Source: Verrucomicrobiota bacterium (GTDB taxonomy: Bacteria; Verrucomicrobiota; Verrucomicrobiia; Opitutales; Opitutaceae). From it: DNA of 54,908 nt. Below, piece after piece: positions 40,667-48,964 of the stretch. A program made the position numbers and the translations under genes. The DNA lies in assembly GCA_016871775.1 (NCBI GenBank), contig VHCI01000006.1, positions 1 through 54,908 on the forward strand. Direction: 5' to 3'. How positions within the stretch are numbered: the first letter of the stretch is position 1; each line of letters starts with the position of its first letter. The notes below the pieces were generated by a model, which made no database searches, had not been told where the DNA came from, and saw only the letters and a program-made list of their open reading frames with translations.

Positions 40667-41533
40667 TCAGATCCGGGTGCCCTCGACGAGGACGCGGCGC
40701 CGGAAGGCCTCGAGCACCCGGCGGGTGACGGGGCCGGGCTTGCCAGTGCCGATCTCCCGGCCGTCGAGCTTCACCGCGGGGATGACCTCGGCGCCGGTGC
40801 CGGTCAGGAAGCACTCGTCGGCGATCCAGACATCGTAGCGGGTGAGGTTCACCTCGCGCAGGGGGAGGCCGAGTTCCTGAGAAATATCGAGGATCGCGGA
40901 GCGGGTGACCCCCTTCAGAGCGCCTTGAGAGGAGGCGGGCGTTAGGATCTCGCCCTTGTGCACCAAGAAGATGTTATCCGCGGTGCATTCGGAAACGTAG
41001 CCCTGGTCGTTGAGCATAATTGCCTCGAGGGCCCCGGCCTGACGCGCCTCAATCTTGCCAAGGATGTTGTTCAGGTAATTGAGCGACTTGATTGTCGGGG
41101 GCAGTGCGGCGGGATTGATGCGCCGGGTGGGCACCGTGACGATCGACAGCCCGTGCTCGTAATGCTCGGCCGGGTAGAGCGAGATCTTACCCGCGATGAT
41201 GAAGACCGTGGGCTTGGCGCACAGCCAAGGGGAAAGCCCGAGGTCGCCGACGCCGCGGGTGACCACGAGCCGGATGTAGCCGTCGGTCAGATTATTCTGG
41301 CGGCAGCACTCGCAGGTCGCAGCGCTGAGCTCCGCCCGGGGCATTGGCAGCTGGAGCAGAATGGCCTTGGCGGAGTATTCGAGGCGTTCGAGATGCTCCT
41401 CGAGGCGGAAGATGTTGCCCCCGTAGATCCGGATGCCCTCGAAGACCCCGTCGCCATAAAGAAGCCCATGATCGAAGACGGAGACCTTGGCGTCGTTGGC
41501 GTCGACGAACTTGCCATCCAGATAAATCTTCAT
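40667..41533 (-). CDS. ilvE: PLP-dependent class IV aminotransferase, branched-chain (IlvE) type
   Basis: 288 residues from ATG 41533; a GTG seven codons upstream is less likely. The catalytic Lys149 lies in T-I-K-S-L-N-Y-L-N-N, and the E-C-T-A-D-N-I-F segment (Glu182) matches fold-type IV aminotransferases. F-D-H-G-L-L-Y-G-D-G-V-F-E-G-I-R is the conserved N-terminal block. These enzymes make or degrade Val, Leu and Ile with 2-oxoglutarate as amino acceptor; D-amino-acid aminotransferase or ADC lyase are relatives, but the S-L-N-Y-L-N-N-I and T-G-T-G-A-E-V segments support a branched-chain enzyme. 108 bases separate it from mcsA on the same strand. Confidence 0.88.
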   Translation of the reverse strand: MKIYLDGKFVDANDAKVSVFDHGLLYGDGVFEGIRIYGGNIFRLEEHLERLEYSAKAILLQLPMPRAELSAATCECCRQNNLTDGYIRLVVTRGVGDLGLSPWLCAKPTVFIIAGKISLYPAEHYEHGLSIVTVPTRRINPAALPPTIKSLNYLNNILGKIEARQAGALEAIMLNDQGYVSECTADNIFLVHKGEILTPASSQGALKGVTRSAILDISQELGLPLREVNLTRYDVWIADECFLTGTGAEVIPAVKLDGREIGTGKPGPVTRRVLEAFRRRVLVEGTRI

Positions 41534-41592
41534 CGGAGCGAGCGTAGGGGCCACGGAAAAGCTTTGTCCAGCTTGCGGGGCAAGCGCGGGCC

Positions 41593-42045
41593 TCAGGTGA
41601 GCCGGGACTGAAGCTGGCGGCTGATGGCGCCGAAATCGAGCTGGGCGGCCTCGGGGCGTTGCTTGAGCGCGGCGATGACCTTGCCGAGTTCCTTGCGGCT
41701 GGTAGCGCCGGAGGCGCGGATGGCCTCGGTGAGGAGGGCCTCGACCTGTTCAGGGGGGAGGGCGCGGGGGAGGTAGCGTTCGAGGATGCGAATCTCGGCC
41801 TCGTTGGCGGCGACCAAATCGGCCCGGCCGCCGACAGCGAACTCGGACTTGGCGTCGGTAAGGTTCTTGACCGCCTTGCGCAGGGTGGTGAGCACAAGGG
41901 CGTCATCAATCTCGACGTTGGCGTCCATCGCGGCGCGCTTGATGGTGGCGTCGGCGGTGCGGAGCGCGGTGATGCTGGCGGAGTCGCGGGCCTTCATCGC
42001 GACGATAATGTCGGCCCGGAGGGTCTCGTAAGCGGGAGAGGGCAT
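41593..42045 (-). CDS. GatB/YqeY-domain protein
   Basis: 150 residues from ATG 42045; the open frame upstream (to 42153) is not protein-like. It is all helical with the typical blocks L-R-A-D-I-I-V-A-M-K-A-R-D, L-R-T-A-D-A-T-I-K, and the C-terminal S-R-K-E-L-G-K-V-I-A-A-L-K. YqeY proteins resemble the tail domain of GatB and likely bind tRNA, but the cellular job is not settled. Upstream on the same strand is only the divergent DUF2237 gene. Confidence 0.88.
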   Translation of the reverse strand: MPSPAYETLRADIIVAMKARDSASITALRTADATIKRAAMDANVEIDDALVLTTLRKAVKNLTDAKSEFAVGGRADLVAANEAEIRILERYLPRALPPEQVEALLTEAIRASGATSRKELGKVIAALKQRPEAAQLDFGAISRQLQSRLT

Positions 42046-42097
42046 ACCGCACATTCCAGGCGTGCGCTCCGTGGGGCAATCGTGATTTGCTAACCGG

Positions 42098-42469
42098 ATG
42101 ACTCCCCTGCCCTCCCGCAACATCCTTGGCGGGCTCCTGCGGCCGTGTTCCACGCGGCCGATGACCGGTTATTTCCGCAACGGGCGTTGCGACACCTGCG
42201 CGGAGGATACCGGGTGCCATACCGTGTGCGTGGAGGTGAGCGCAGAGTTCCTGGCGGCCAGCGGGGAGCGGGGCAACGATCTGTCGACGCCGCGACCCGA
42301 GTACGATTTCCCGGGGCTGGTGCCCGGCGACCGCTGGTGCGTGTGCGCGACGCGCTGGCTGGAATTGATCGAGGCGGGCGTGCCAGCGCCGATCGTGCCC
42401 GGGGCAACCCACGAGCGCACCCTAGACCTGATCCCGCGGGAACTGCTGCAGCGGCACGCCACGGCCTGA
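42098..42469 (+). CDS. DUF2237 family protein
   Basis: 123 residues. It matches the short DUF2237 proteins: N-I-L-G-G-L-L-R-P-C-S-T-R-P-M-T-G-Y-F-R, T-G-C-H-T-V-C, G-N-D-L-S-T-P-R-P-E-Y-D-F-P-G-L-V-P-G-D-R-W-C-V-C, and W-L-E-L-I-E-A-G. Conserved Cys residues (17, 31, 34, 40, 44) could bind metal or form a redox centre. Function is not known. It is followed after 8 bases by the methyltransferase gene, so they are probably co-transcribed. Confidence 0.85.
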   Translation: MTPLPSRNILGGLLRPCSTRPMTGYFRNGRCDTCAEDTGCHTVCVEVSAEFLAASGERGNDLSTPRPEYDFPGLVPGDRWCVCATRWLELIEAGVPAPIVPGATHERTLDLIPRELLQRHATA

Positions 42470-42477
42470 GCGCAAGG

Positions 42478-42975
42478 ATGAGTTGCCTCCGCGACACCTT
42501 TGCGACGGCCGCCGGGCCGTTTTCCCTGGCAGTCGACGCGCGGGGGGTGGTTGTCGGGGCGGTTTTCGGGGATGCTGGTGCGTTGCGGGCGCGGTTGCCG
42601 GGCGAGCGGCTGCGCCCTGACCCGGGACGGTGTGCGGCGGCGCGCTTGGAGGTGCAGGCCTATTTGGCGGGGGAAAGGCGGGATTTTACCGTGCAGGTGG
42701 AGGCGCGAGGCACTCCGTTCCAGAAGCGTGTCTGGGCGGCCTTGCGGGGCATTCCGCGGGGGGAGACGATTAGTTACGGAGACTTGGCGGCGAGGTTGGG
42801 TCGGCCGGGGGCGGCGCGGGCGGTGGGAGCGGCGAACGCCCGGAACGCAGTGTGCCTGCTCCTGCCTTGCCACCGAGTGATCGCGGCGGACGGCGGCCTG
42901 CAAGGCTACGCGTTCGGCCTCGAGAAAAAGCGCTGGCTGCTGGAACTCGAGGGGGTCACGGCGGATCGGCGGTAA
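42478..42975 (+). CDS. ogt: Methylated-DNA--protein-cysteine methyltransferase (Ogt)
   Basis: 165 residues from ATG 42478. A longer open frame upstream overlaps the DUF2237 gene and is rejected. The acceptor Cys131 lies in L-L-P-C-H-R-V-I-A, preceded by R-A-V-G-A-A-N-A-R-N and followed by G-L-Q-G-Y. I-P-R-G-E-T-I-S-Y-G-D-L-A is the DNA-recognition helix region. It removes O6-alkyl groups from guanine in a suicide reaction. There is no AraC-type or AlkA domain, so it is an Ogt- or MGMT-type single-domain enzyme. Confidence 0.9.
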   Translation: MSCLRDTFATAAGPFSLAVDARGVVVGAVFGDAGALRARLPGERLRPDPGRCAAARLEVQAYLAGERRDFTVQVEARGTPFQKRVWAALRGIPRGETISYGDLAARLGRPGAARAVGAANARNAVCLLLPCHRVIAADGGLQGYAFGLEKKRWLLELEGVTADRR

Positions 42976-43001
42976 AGGGGCGGGGTGGGCCGGACGCGAC
43001 T

Positions 43002-43086
43002 TGGTGCTCAGGAAGGGACTCGAACCCTTACGCCTTACGGCACACGCCCCTCAAACGTGTGTGTCTACCAATTCCACCACCTGAGC
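43002..43086 (-). tRNA. tRNA-Leu (anticodon GAG)
   Basis: Read on the minus strand from 43086: acceptor GCTCAGG pairs with CCTGAGC, D-arm TGGTGGAATTGGTAGA, anticodon stem CACGT/GCGTG (one T-G pair) with loop TTGAGGG giving GAG, a long variable arm as required for leucine, T-arm GGGTTCGAGTCCC, discriminator A and encoded CCA (43002-43004). It lies between ogt (plus strand) and pyrD (minus). Confidence 0.95.
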
Positions 43087-43187
43087 AGAAAGTCGAAGGG
43101 ACGAGGACTAAGGTGGATCGAAATAGCCTTGTCCAGCACCGAAATGTCCGCGGACGGCCGAAGGCCGCCGGATCGCCGCCGCGGGCC

Positions 43188-44249
43188 TTAGAACCTCTGG
43201 CGGGCGGCGAGTCCCCGTGCGAGCGCGGCTGCGAAGAAGGGGCCGCGGTAGATCATCCCAGTGTAGACTTGGACCAGCGCCGCACCTGCATCGAGCTTCT
43301 CGGCGGCGCCGGCGACATCGGTGATCCCGCCGACCCCGATGATGGGCAGCCGGCCCTCCGTGGCGCGGGCGGCGTAGCCGATGATCTCGGTGGAGCGCCG
43401 GCGGAGCGGGGCGCCGCTGAGCCCACCCACCTCGCCAGCGGCGGCGAAAGCCCCGGGCCGGGCGATCGTCGTGTTGGTAGCGATGAGGCCATCGAGGCGG
43501 AATTCGGCGACCACCGCCAGGACGGTGTCGATCTGCGGCCAGGAGAGGTCGGGTGAGATCTTGAGCAGCACCGGGACCGGGCGCCGGCCCGCGGCGGGGC
43601 GCTCGCGGTTCGCGGCGGTGATCGTCTGCAGCAATTCGCGGAGCCGGCTCTCGTCCTGCAGCTGGCGCAGGTTGGGCGTGTTAGGGCTGGAGACGTTGAG
43701 CACGACGTAGTCGGCCCAGTCGGCGAGCAGGCGGAAGCTGGAGAGGTAGTCCGCGGTGGCCTCCTCTAGAGGGGTGACCTTGGACTTGCCGAGGTTGATG
43801 CCGAGGGGGATGGCGCGGCGGCCGGGACCGGGTTGGCGGGCGAGGCGGGCGGCCATCGCGGTGGCGCCGCCGTTGTTGAAGCCCATCCGGTTGATCACGG
43901 CGTCCTCAGCGGGGTAGCGGAACATCCGGGGACGCGGGTTGCCCGGCTGGGCGTGGGCGGTAACCGTGCCGATCTCGACATGGCCAAAGCCGAGCGCGGC
44001 GGCGGCGGGCCAGGCCCGGGCGTCCTTGTCGAAGCCGGCGGCGAGGCCGACGGCGTTGGGGAAGGAGAGGCCGAAGGCGTGGACCGGGCGCCGGACGCGG
44101 GCGAGCCGTTGGTGTCGGGCAGTGAGGAGGCGGCAGAGAGGGGTGAGGCGACCAAGCATGGCCATTGCGTTAACGCCGAGCTCGTGCGCGTGCTCCGAAT
44201 CGCGGCGGAAGAGCGCTGGCCGCACCAGCTTTTCATAGAGCCTACCCAT
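43188..44249 (-). CDS. pyrD: Dihydroorotate dehydrogenase (quinone), class 2
   Basis: 353 residues from ATG 44249; upstream in-frame sequence up to 44369 is not family-like. The N-terminal membrane-associating helices (L-Y-E-K-L-V-R-P-A-L-F-R-R-D-S-E-H-A-H) mark class 2, which uses quinone. The TIM-barrel blocks F-P-N-A-V-G-L-A-A-G-F-D-K-D, N-R-M-G-F-N-N, I-N-L-G-K-S-K, N-V-S-S-P-N-T-P-N-L-R, and I-G-V-G-G-I-T-D are present. The catalytic Ser lies in N-V-S-S-P-N. It carries out the fourth step of UMP synthesis. Confidence 0.95.
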   Translation of the reverse strand: MGRLYEKLVRPALFRRDSEHAHELGVNAMAMLGRLTPLCRLLTARHQRLARVRRPVHAFGLSFPNAVGLAAGFDKDARAWPAAAALGFGHVEIGTVTAHAQPGNPRPRMFRYPAEDAVINRMGFNNGGATAMAARLARQPGPGRRAIPLGINLGKSKVTPLEEATADYLSSFRLLADWADYVVLNVSSPNTPNLRQLQDESRLRELLQTITAANRERPAAGRRPVPVLLKISPDLSWPQIDTVLAVVAEFRLDGLIATNTTIARPGAFAAAGEVGGLSGAPLRRRSTEIIGYAARATEGRLPIIGVGGITDVAGAAEKLDAGAALVQVYTGMIYRGPFFAAALARGLAARQRF

Positions 44250-44305
44250 TGCATCAAACAGGGCCCAAAGCGGCGGATTTGGCAAGGCGCCGAGTGGCGG
44301 AACTC

Positions 44306-44432
44306 TTTTTTTTGGAGGCGGTTCCGCAGCCGGACCAGCATCCGAGCGACCGCAAAAAACAGCACTCAATTTTGCTTGTTTTTTGAATCTGCGGAAGCAC
44401 GCTGCGCGAAAATTTCATCCGCTATTTTTTCC
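44306..44432 (+). promoter_or_regulatory. AT-rich leader upstream of the acidic-tail protein gene
   Basis: Within a very GC-rich window this stretch is conspicuously A/T-rich (T-runs near 44307, 44376 and 44426, A-run at 44355), between the pyrD start and the ATG at 44433. It is a probable promoter/leader region for the plus-strand gene and possibly also for pyrD; I could not place convincing -35/-10 boxes. Confidence 0.35.
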
Positions 44433-45221
44433 ATGGCCAGAGCAATCAAAGTGCTTGAGTGGTGTGTCGTCCGCCTCGGCGAGGATCACAACTGGTGGGT
44501 CGCCGAGACCAGCGACCCCGTGCGCTGGGACGTCGACGGCCTGAGCATCGTCGACCCGCGCCAGGTCCAACACCTCATCGAGTTGGTGGAGCCGCTGCGC
44601 GACTACGGCTTCGATCAGGACATTTTCGAGGCGGCGTTCATCCCGTTCCGCATCGACAGGGATCTGGGCAGCGGGAAGGTGCGCCTGAAGCGAATGAAGG
44701 AATCGCTGTTTGAGTCCGAGGATAAGCTGTTCGCGCTGCCGGACATCCTCGACGAGGAGAACGGACCCTATGCGGACCTGCTGGATCACCTTACCCGTTG
44801 CCGCGTAAAGATGCTCAACGACCTGTTCAAGTTCGAGGCCAAACTGTCGGTCGACGAGGTCGAGGATGAGATCCGCGAGGACCAGAACAGCAGCTTCATC
44901 CAAGGCAAGGCGGTGCACGTCTTTGAGGAAATCGGAGGTATTTTGGACTTCATGCCGGCGGGGCACGATCCGGACGAGGAAGGCCCGGCGAAGAGCGAGG
45001 ACCACGAGGCGAACGACGAGGACCTGCCCGAACCGGATCCTGAGGAGGAGGAGAAGCTCAAGAACGATGACTCTCTGAAGTGGGATGAGGACGGGGACGG
45101 AGAGGAAGACGAGGAGGGGAAGAAGAAGCAAGGCGAGGAGGACGAGGAGGACGAGGATGAGGACGGCGGGGACTCCGGCGACGAAGAGGAGAAACCGAAG
45201 TCCCGTTCGCGGAAGCGCTGA
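44433..45221 (+). CDS. Protein with long acidic C-terminal tail, unknown function
   Basis: 262 residues from ATG 44433; the open frame upstream overlaps pyrD and the AT-rich leader. The first ~170 residues form a mixed alpha/beta domain (W-C-V-V-R-L-G-E-D-H-N-W-W-V-A-E-T, then helical segments), with no enzyme motif I recognise. From about 176 to 255 the protein is dominated by Asp/Glu (runs such as E-E-E-E and D-E-E-D-E-D-E-D), closing with a basic K-P-K-S-R-S-R-K-R. The pattern resembles acidic nucleic-acid mimic or chaperone tails, or a Mg/Ca buffer, but that is guesswork. It stands alone on the plus strand, 102 bases before the next gene. Confidence 0.75.
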   Translation: MARAIKVLEWCVVRLGEDHNWWVAETSDPVRWDVDGLSIVDPRQVQHLIELVEPLRDYGFDQDIFEAAFIPFRIDRDLGSGKVRLKRMKESLFESEDKLFALPDILDEENGPYADLLDHLTRCRVKMLNDLFKFEAKLSVDEVEDEIREDQNSSFIQGKAVHVFEEIGGILDFMPAGHDPDEEGPAKSEDHEANDEDLPEPDPEEEEKLKNDDSLKWDEDGDGEEDEEGKKKQGEEDEEDEDEDGGDSGDEEEKPKSRSRKR

Positions 45222-45323
45222 ACCGTGGTCCCGTGGGCGGACGGTCGCCGGCGGTCCCGAGACGGGGACCTGGGGTTTTCCGCGCGCTTGCACCGGTGAG
45301 CCGCGCCGGTTTCCTCCGCCGCG

Positions 45324-45938
45324 ATGCCTGAGCCCTCGAGCGTCCGCCGTCCTTGGCCGCTGAAATGGATCGCCGTCGCGATCCTTGCGGTGGTGGTGCC
45401 GTACACTTGGCTGACACTGCACTTCCGGAAGCCGGGCCCGACCTTCCAACCGTACGAGGATCTGCGCCGGCAGGCGAACGTGAAGCGGCTGCTGGCGGCG
45501 GGCTACCAGCGCATTCCCCTGACCGCGCAGCTTCCGACGGACCGGCCCGCGGTGCCGGGCGGGGCGGAGACGCGGAGCGTTGCCGGCGGGCTGCCCGCGG
45601 ATCTCGTGGAGACGCTCGTGGAGCCGCTGCCGTTGGCGGAGGAGATTCTTACCGTGCGCGCGGCCCCGGCGCTCGCGCGGATGATGCCCTACTCGATCGA
45701 GCTGACGTGCCGGCTCGCCTCTGACCAGGAACAACTGGCCGGGGCAGACCTTTATGTGCGCGGGAACCAGCTGGTGCTCGCGCCGCGTTTCGAGCGGGTG
45801 GGCGGTGAGCTACAGACCCGCACGCGGCAGACCATCGCGCTGCTGACGCTGCCCGGCGGGACGCTGGCGCCCGGCGCGTACGAGGTGCTGCTGCCCGGCG
45901 GGCGCGGCTCGCGCGCGTGGCGGCTCGAGATCAAGTGA
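45324..45938 (+). CDS. Membrane-anchored protein of unknown function
   Basis: 204 residues. One transmembrane helix near the N-terminus (about 15-32, A-V-A-I-L-A-V-V-V-P-Y-T-W-L-T-L) after a basic stretch, leaving a large periplasmic part. No family motif recognised; the C-terminal region reads as beta strands (G-A-D-L-Y-V-R-G-N-Q-L-V-L-A-P-R-F and G-A-Y-E-V-L-L-P-G). It precedes the argA-like gene by 55 bases on the same strand, possibly co-transcribed. Confidence 0.65.
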   Translation: MPEPSSVRRPWPLKWIAVAILAVVVPYTWLTLHFRKPGPTFQPYEDLRRQANVKRLLAAGYQRIPLTAQLPTDRPAVPGGAETRSVAGGLPADLVETLVEPLPLAEEILTVRAAPALARMMPYSIELTCRLASDQEQLAGADLYVRGNQLVLAPRFERVGGELQTRTRQTIALLTLPGGTLAPGAYEVLLPGGRGSRAWRLEIK

Positions 45939-45993
45939 GCCGTGGCGGCTATTGACCTGCCCGTCCGCATCTCCGACAACTCGTCCCCCATCG

Positions 45994-47325
45994 ATGAGCT
46001 CCAGTTCCGGCACGCCCGCCCCCGCCTCGGCGATCAGCACTACGATCAAGCCGACGGACCTGCGCGGCATCCTGAAGTACGTGCCGCGCTTCCAAGGACA
46101 GATCTTCGTCATCGCGGTCGATGGCTCGATCATCGCGGACGACAATTTCAGCAACCTGCTGGTGGACATCGCGGTCCTGCGGTCCCTCGGCATTAAGGTG
46201 GTGCTGGTTCACGGCATCAGCCACCAGCTCCGCGAATTGTCGGAGCTGCGGGGCATCCCGATCTCCAACGCGGATGGCTCGGGCGCAACCGATTCAGCGA
46301 CGCTAGACTTGGCGGTGCGGGCAGCGGCGCGGGCGTCCCACGCTTTCATCGAGGGGCTGACCCAGAACCTGCTCAAGTGCGCGATCACGAACGCCGTGCG
46401 GGCCCTGCCGGTAGGGATCATCCGGGGCGTGGACCAGCAGCTCACCGGGAAAGTGGACCGGATCGACAAGGATTTCCTCGGGGAGCTGATCGACCGGCAG
46501 ATCATCCCGGTGCTCCCGCCGATCGGCTTCGGGCCGGACGGGAGGTCGCTGCGGCTGAACTCGGACCTGCTGGCGGCGGAGGTCGCGGAGGCGCTGCAGG
46601 CGACGAAGATCCTCTTCCTCGGGCCAATCGCGGGGCTGGGCATCGACGGCGAGTTCCGCCGGGAGATCTCGCTGGAGGCGCTCCAGCAGATCGCCCGCGA
46701 GGCGCCTGCGCGCATCGATCCGGCGGCCCTGAGCAAGGCGCTGCACGCGATTAAGGCGATCGAGACGGGGACGCCGCGCGTGCACATCCTCGACGGGCGG
46801 ATCTTCGACGGGCTGCTCAACGAGATCTTCTCCAACGACGGGGTCGGCTCGTTGGTCTACGGGAACGATTACCAGCAGATTCGACGGGCGCGGAAGGGTG
46901 ATGTGCGCCTGATCTACAACCTGACGCGTAACGCGGTCCGCCGCGAGGAGCTGATTTACCGGACCCAGCAGGCGATCGAGAAGAACATCGAACAGTTCTA
47001 CGTCTTCGAGGTCGACGAGAACATCATCGCCTGTGTGACCCTGTATTTCTATCCGGATTCGCCGCGCGTGGCGGAGGTGGGCTCGCTTTACGTGATGCCC
47101 TTTTACCACAACCGCGGGATCGGACGAAAGATGGTGGAATACGCGGGGATGGTCGCGAAGGAGCGGGGCGTCGACACCCTGCTGGCGCTGTCGACGCAGA
47201 ACTTCGGGTTCTTCACCAACGTCTGCGGCTTCGAGGAGGCCTTCAAGGAGGCCCTCCCCGAGGCGCGGTTGCGCGCCTACGAGGAGAGCGGGCGCAAAGC
47301 CAAGGTGCTGCGCAAGCCCCTCTGA
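45994..47325 (+). CDS. argA: Amino-acid N-acetyltransferase (N-acetylglutamate synthase, ArgA type)
   Basis: 443 residues from ATG 45994; an in-frame TTG at 45952 adds a Ser/Pro-rich stretch and is less likely. It is a two-domain enzyme: an amino-acid kinase domain (I-V-L-R-S-L-G-I-K-V-V-L-V-H-G region, then V-L-P-P-I-G-F-G-P-D-G near 180) and a C-terminal GNAT domain (G-S-L-Y-V-M-P-F-Y-H-N-R-G-I-G-R-K-M, the acetyl-CoA-binding R-x-x-G-x-G/A motif reading R-G-I-G-R). It makes N-acetylglutamate from glutamate and acetyl-CoA, the first step of arginine synthesis. No other arg genes are near. Confidence 0.9.
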   Translation: MSSSSGTPAPASAISTTIKPTDLRGILKYVPRFQGQIFVIAVDGSIIADDNFSNLLVDIAVLRSLGIKVVLVHGISHQLRELSELRGIPISNADGSGATDSATLDLAVRAAARASHAFIEGLTQNLLKCAITNAVRALPVGIIRGVDQQLTGKVDRIDKDFLGELIDRQIIPVLPPIGFGPDGRSLRLNSDLLAAEVAEALQATKILFLGPIAGLGIDGEFRREISLEALQQIAREAPARIDPAALSKALHAIKAIETGTPRVHILDGRIFDGLLNEIFSNDGVGSLVYGNDYQQIRRARKGDVRLIYNLTRNAVRREELIYRTQQAIEKNIEQFYVFEVDENIIACVTLYFYPDSPRVAEVGSLYVMPFYHNRGIGRKMVEYAGMVAKERGVDTLLALSTQNFGFFTNVCGFEEAFKEALPEARLRAYEESGRKAKVLRKPL

Positions 47326-47341
47326 GCGGCGACCGCCGCAA

Positions 47342-47353
47342 GCGGCCGGCCGC
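47342..47353. terminator. Perfect 12-base GC palindrome between argA and ridA
   Basis: GCGGCCGGCCGC lies between the convergent argA and RidA-family stop codons (43 bases). As a hairpin it leaves no loop beyond the turn, and no T-run follows; a bidirectional terminator is only a possibility. Confidence 0.25.
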
Positions 47354-47368
47354 GCGGGGGATTCCGGT

Positions 47369-47833
47369 TTAGCCGGCGACGGCCTCGGCGACCACTTGAA
47401 CCTCGACCGTACTGCCGCGGGGCAGACCGTTCACCGCGACCGCGGCCCGGGCGTGCCGGCCGGCTTCGCCAAAGATGGACACAAGCAGGTCGCTCGCGCC
47501 ATTGAGCACCGCGGGGCTCTCGGCGAAACCGTCCACCGCGTTGACGTAGCCGCTCACGAACACGATCCGAGAGACCCGGTCGAGGGAACCGACGGCGGCC
47601 CGCAGGTTCGCGAGCGTGTTGAGCACGCAGACTGCAGCGGCCTCGCGGGCGCTCTCGACGGTCTGCTCCCGGCCCACCTGGCCCACGTGAGTCTGGATGC
47701 CGTTACGCACCGCGATGGTGCCAGCGCAGTACAGCAGGTCGCCCGTCCGCACCACTGGAACGTAGCTGCCGGCAGCGATCGGCGGATCGGGGAGCGTAAG
47801 GCCGAGGGCGGCGAGACGGGTTTCGGGGGACAT
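47369..47833 (-). CDS. RidA/YjgF-family protein
   Basis: 154 residues from ATG 47833; the frame upstream overlaps the next gene and is not used. Family pattern: D-L-L-Y-C-A-G-T-I-A, V-N-A-V-D-G-F, and the substrate-binding Arg region G-R-H-A-R-A-A-V-A-V-N-G-L-P-R-G-S-T-V-E-V-Q-V. RidA hydrolyses reactive enamine/imine intermediates made by PLP enzymes. It has an N-terminal extension (L-A-A-L-G-L-T-L-P-D-P-P) typical of the YER057c-like subgroup rather than canonical RidA. It converges with argA. Confidence 0.85.
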   Translation of the reverse strand: MSPETRLAALGLTLPDPPIAAGSYVPVVRTGDLLYCAGTIAVRNGIQTHVGQVGREQTVESAREAAAVCVLNTLANLRAAVGSLDRVSRIVFVSGYVNAVDGFAESPAVLNGASDLLVSIFGEAGRHARAAVAVNGLPRGSTVEVQVVAEAVAG

Positions 47834-47885
47834 CGCCCCCACTCCACCGCGGTGGCAGCGCCGAGGCAATCCCTTCCTGCCCCGT

Positions 47886-48878
47886 TCAGGGCGCCGGCGG
47901 CAGGGCGACGCCGGCGAGGTCGAGGGGCGCCTCAAGGATCCCGAGTTCCCGCAACTGCCCGGCCAGCGCCGCGAGCCGCGCGGGGTCCAGTTGGCCGATG
48001 CGCTCGCCGCGGGCCGGGTCGCCGGTCACGAAACGCCCCGCGATCAGTTCACGCCGCGAGTGCGCGAGCAGGCCAGGCGACATCTGCGGGTTGCGCTGGA
48101 GGATCAGCGCATCAGCCGCGGCGGGATCACCCGTCAGATACTCGCGCCAGCCGCGGATCGAGGCCTGGACGAAGGCCCGGACGAGGTCGGGACGGTCCCG
48201 CACTAGGGAGCGGCGCGCGACGACGACGTGGTAGGGGTCGTAACCCGATTCCGCGAGGCCGAGCCAGCGCACCTCCCGGCCCTGGGCGCGGGCGAAGTAG
48301 GGCTCGTTCGTGATCATCACCTGCTGGATTAGTTCCGAGCGACCCAGGAATTCACCAAGGCCGTAGGTGTTCTGGCGCTTTTCGAACGTGATCCCGAAGC
48401 GGCGCTCGATGTACGGAAGCCAAGCCATACCGACGTTGCCGATGACGGTGCAGCCGGCGAGGTCCGGGAACGCGCGGACCGGACTGTCCGCGTGCACCAT
48501 CAGCGCGAGCGGCTCGTGCTGGAGGGTCGCCATCACCATCACCAGTGGGAGCCCGCGGCTGGCCGCGAGGAGGACATCGTCCGCGCGGAGCATCCCGAAA
48601 TCCGCGTCGCCGCGGGCAACCTTGAGCCGAATCCCCGAGCCCGGACCGCCGGGCCAGAGTTCGGCGTCGAGCCCCGCCGCCGCGTAGTGGCCGGCGGCGA
48701 GCGCCTGGTAAAAGCCACCGTGTTCCCCCTGCGGGAACCAGTCGGTCTGGAGCACCACCCGCGTGCGGGGCGCCGAGGGTGCCGCGGCGGGCGGCGGCTG
48801 TTCCGGCCCGCGCGCGCAGGCGCCCAGCGCCAAAAGGGCGAGGGCGAGGACGCAGCAGCGCAGCGGGCGGGGGCGCAT
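47886..48878 (-). CDS. Lipoprotein, NMT1/THI5-like substrate-binding protein
   Basis: 330 residues from ATG 48878. A lipoprotein signal (M-R-P-R-P-L-R-C-C-V-L-A-L-A-L-L-A-L-G-A-C) ends with an L-G-A-C lipobox. The mature part follows the NMT1/THI5 periplasmic-binding pattern: Q-T-D-W-F-P-Q-G-E-H-G-G-F-Y-Q-A-L-A-A-G-H-Y-A-A-A-G-L-D, G-G-P-G-S-G-I-R, and Q-V-M-I-T-N-E-P-Y-F-A. Members bind thiamine precursors (ThiY), aliphatic sulfonates or other small ligands. No ABC permease or ATPase is adjacent, so this is a solo binding protein. It diverges from the amidase gene across ~86 bases. Confidence 0.85.
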   Translation of the reverse strand: MRPRPLRCCVLALALLALGACARGPEQPPPAAAPSAPRTRVVLQTDWFPQGEHGGFYQALAAGHYAAAGLDAELWPGGPGSGIRLKVARGDADFGMLRADDVLLAASRGLPLVMVMATLQHEPLALMVHADSPVRAFPDLAGCTVIGNVGMAWLPYIERRFGITFEKRQNTYGLGEFLGRSELIQQVMITNEPYFARAQGREVRWLGLAESGYDPYHVVVARRSLVRDRPDLVRAFVQASIRGWREYLTGDPAAADALILQRNPQMSPGLLAHSRRELIAGRFVTGDPARGERIGQLDPARLAALAGQLRELGILEAPLDLAGVALPPAP

Positions 48879-48964
48879 TCCCCATCCAACCGCCGCGCAG
48901 CGGCGCCCGGCCAGCCCGAAACGCGCGGATTGCCACAGGCGGGGCGCGCGCCGAGCCTCCCAAG

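Noticed and set aside
42145-42477. Long upstream extension of the ogt gene
   Set aside because: It overlaps DUF2237 in another frame and is composition-biased; ATG 42478 starts right before the family-like sequence.
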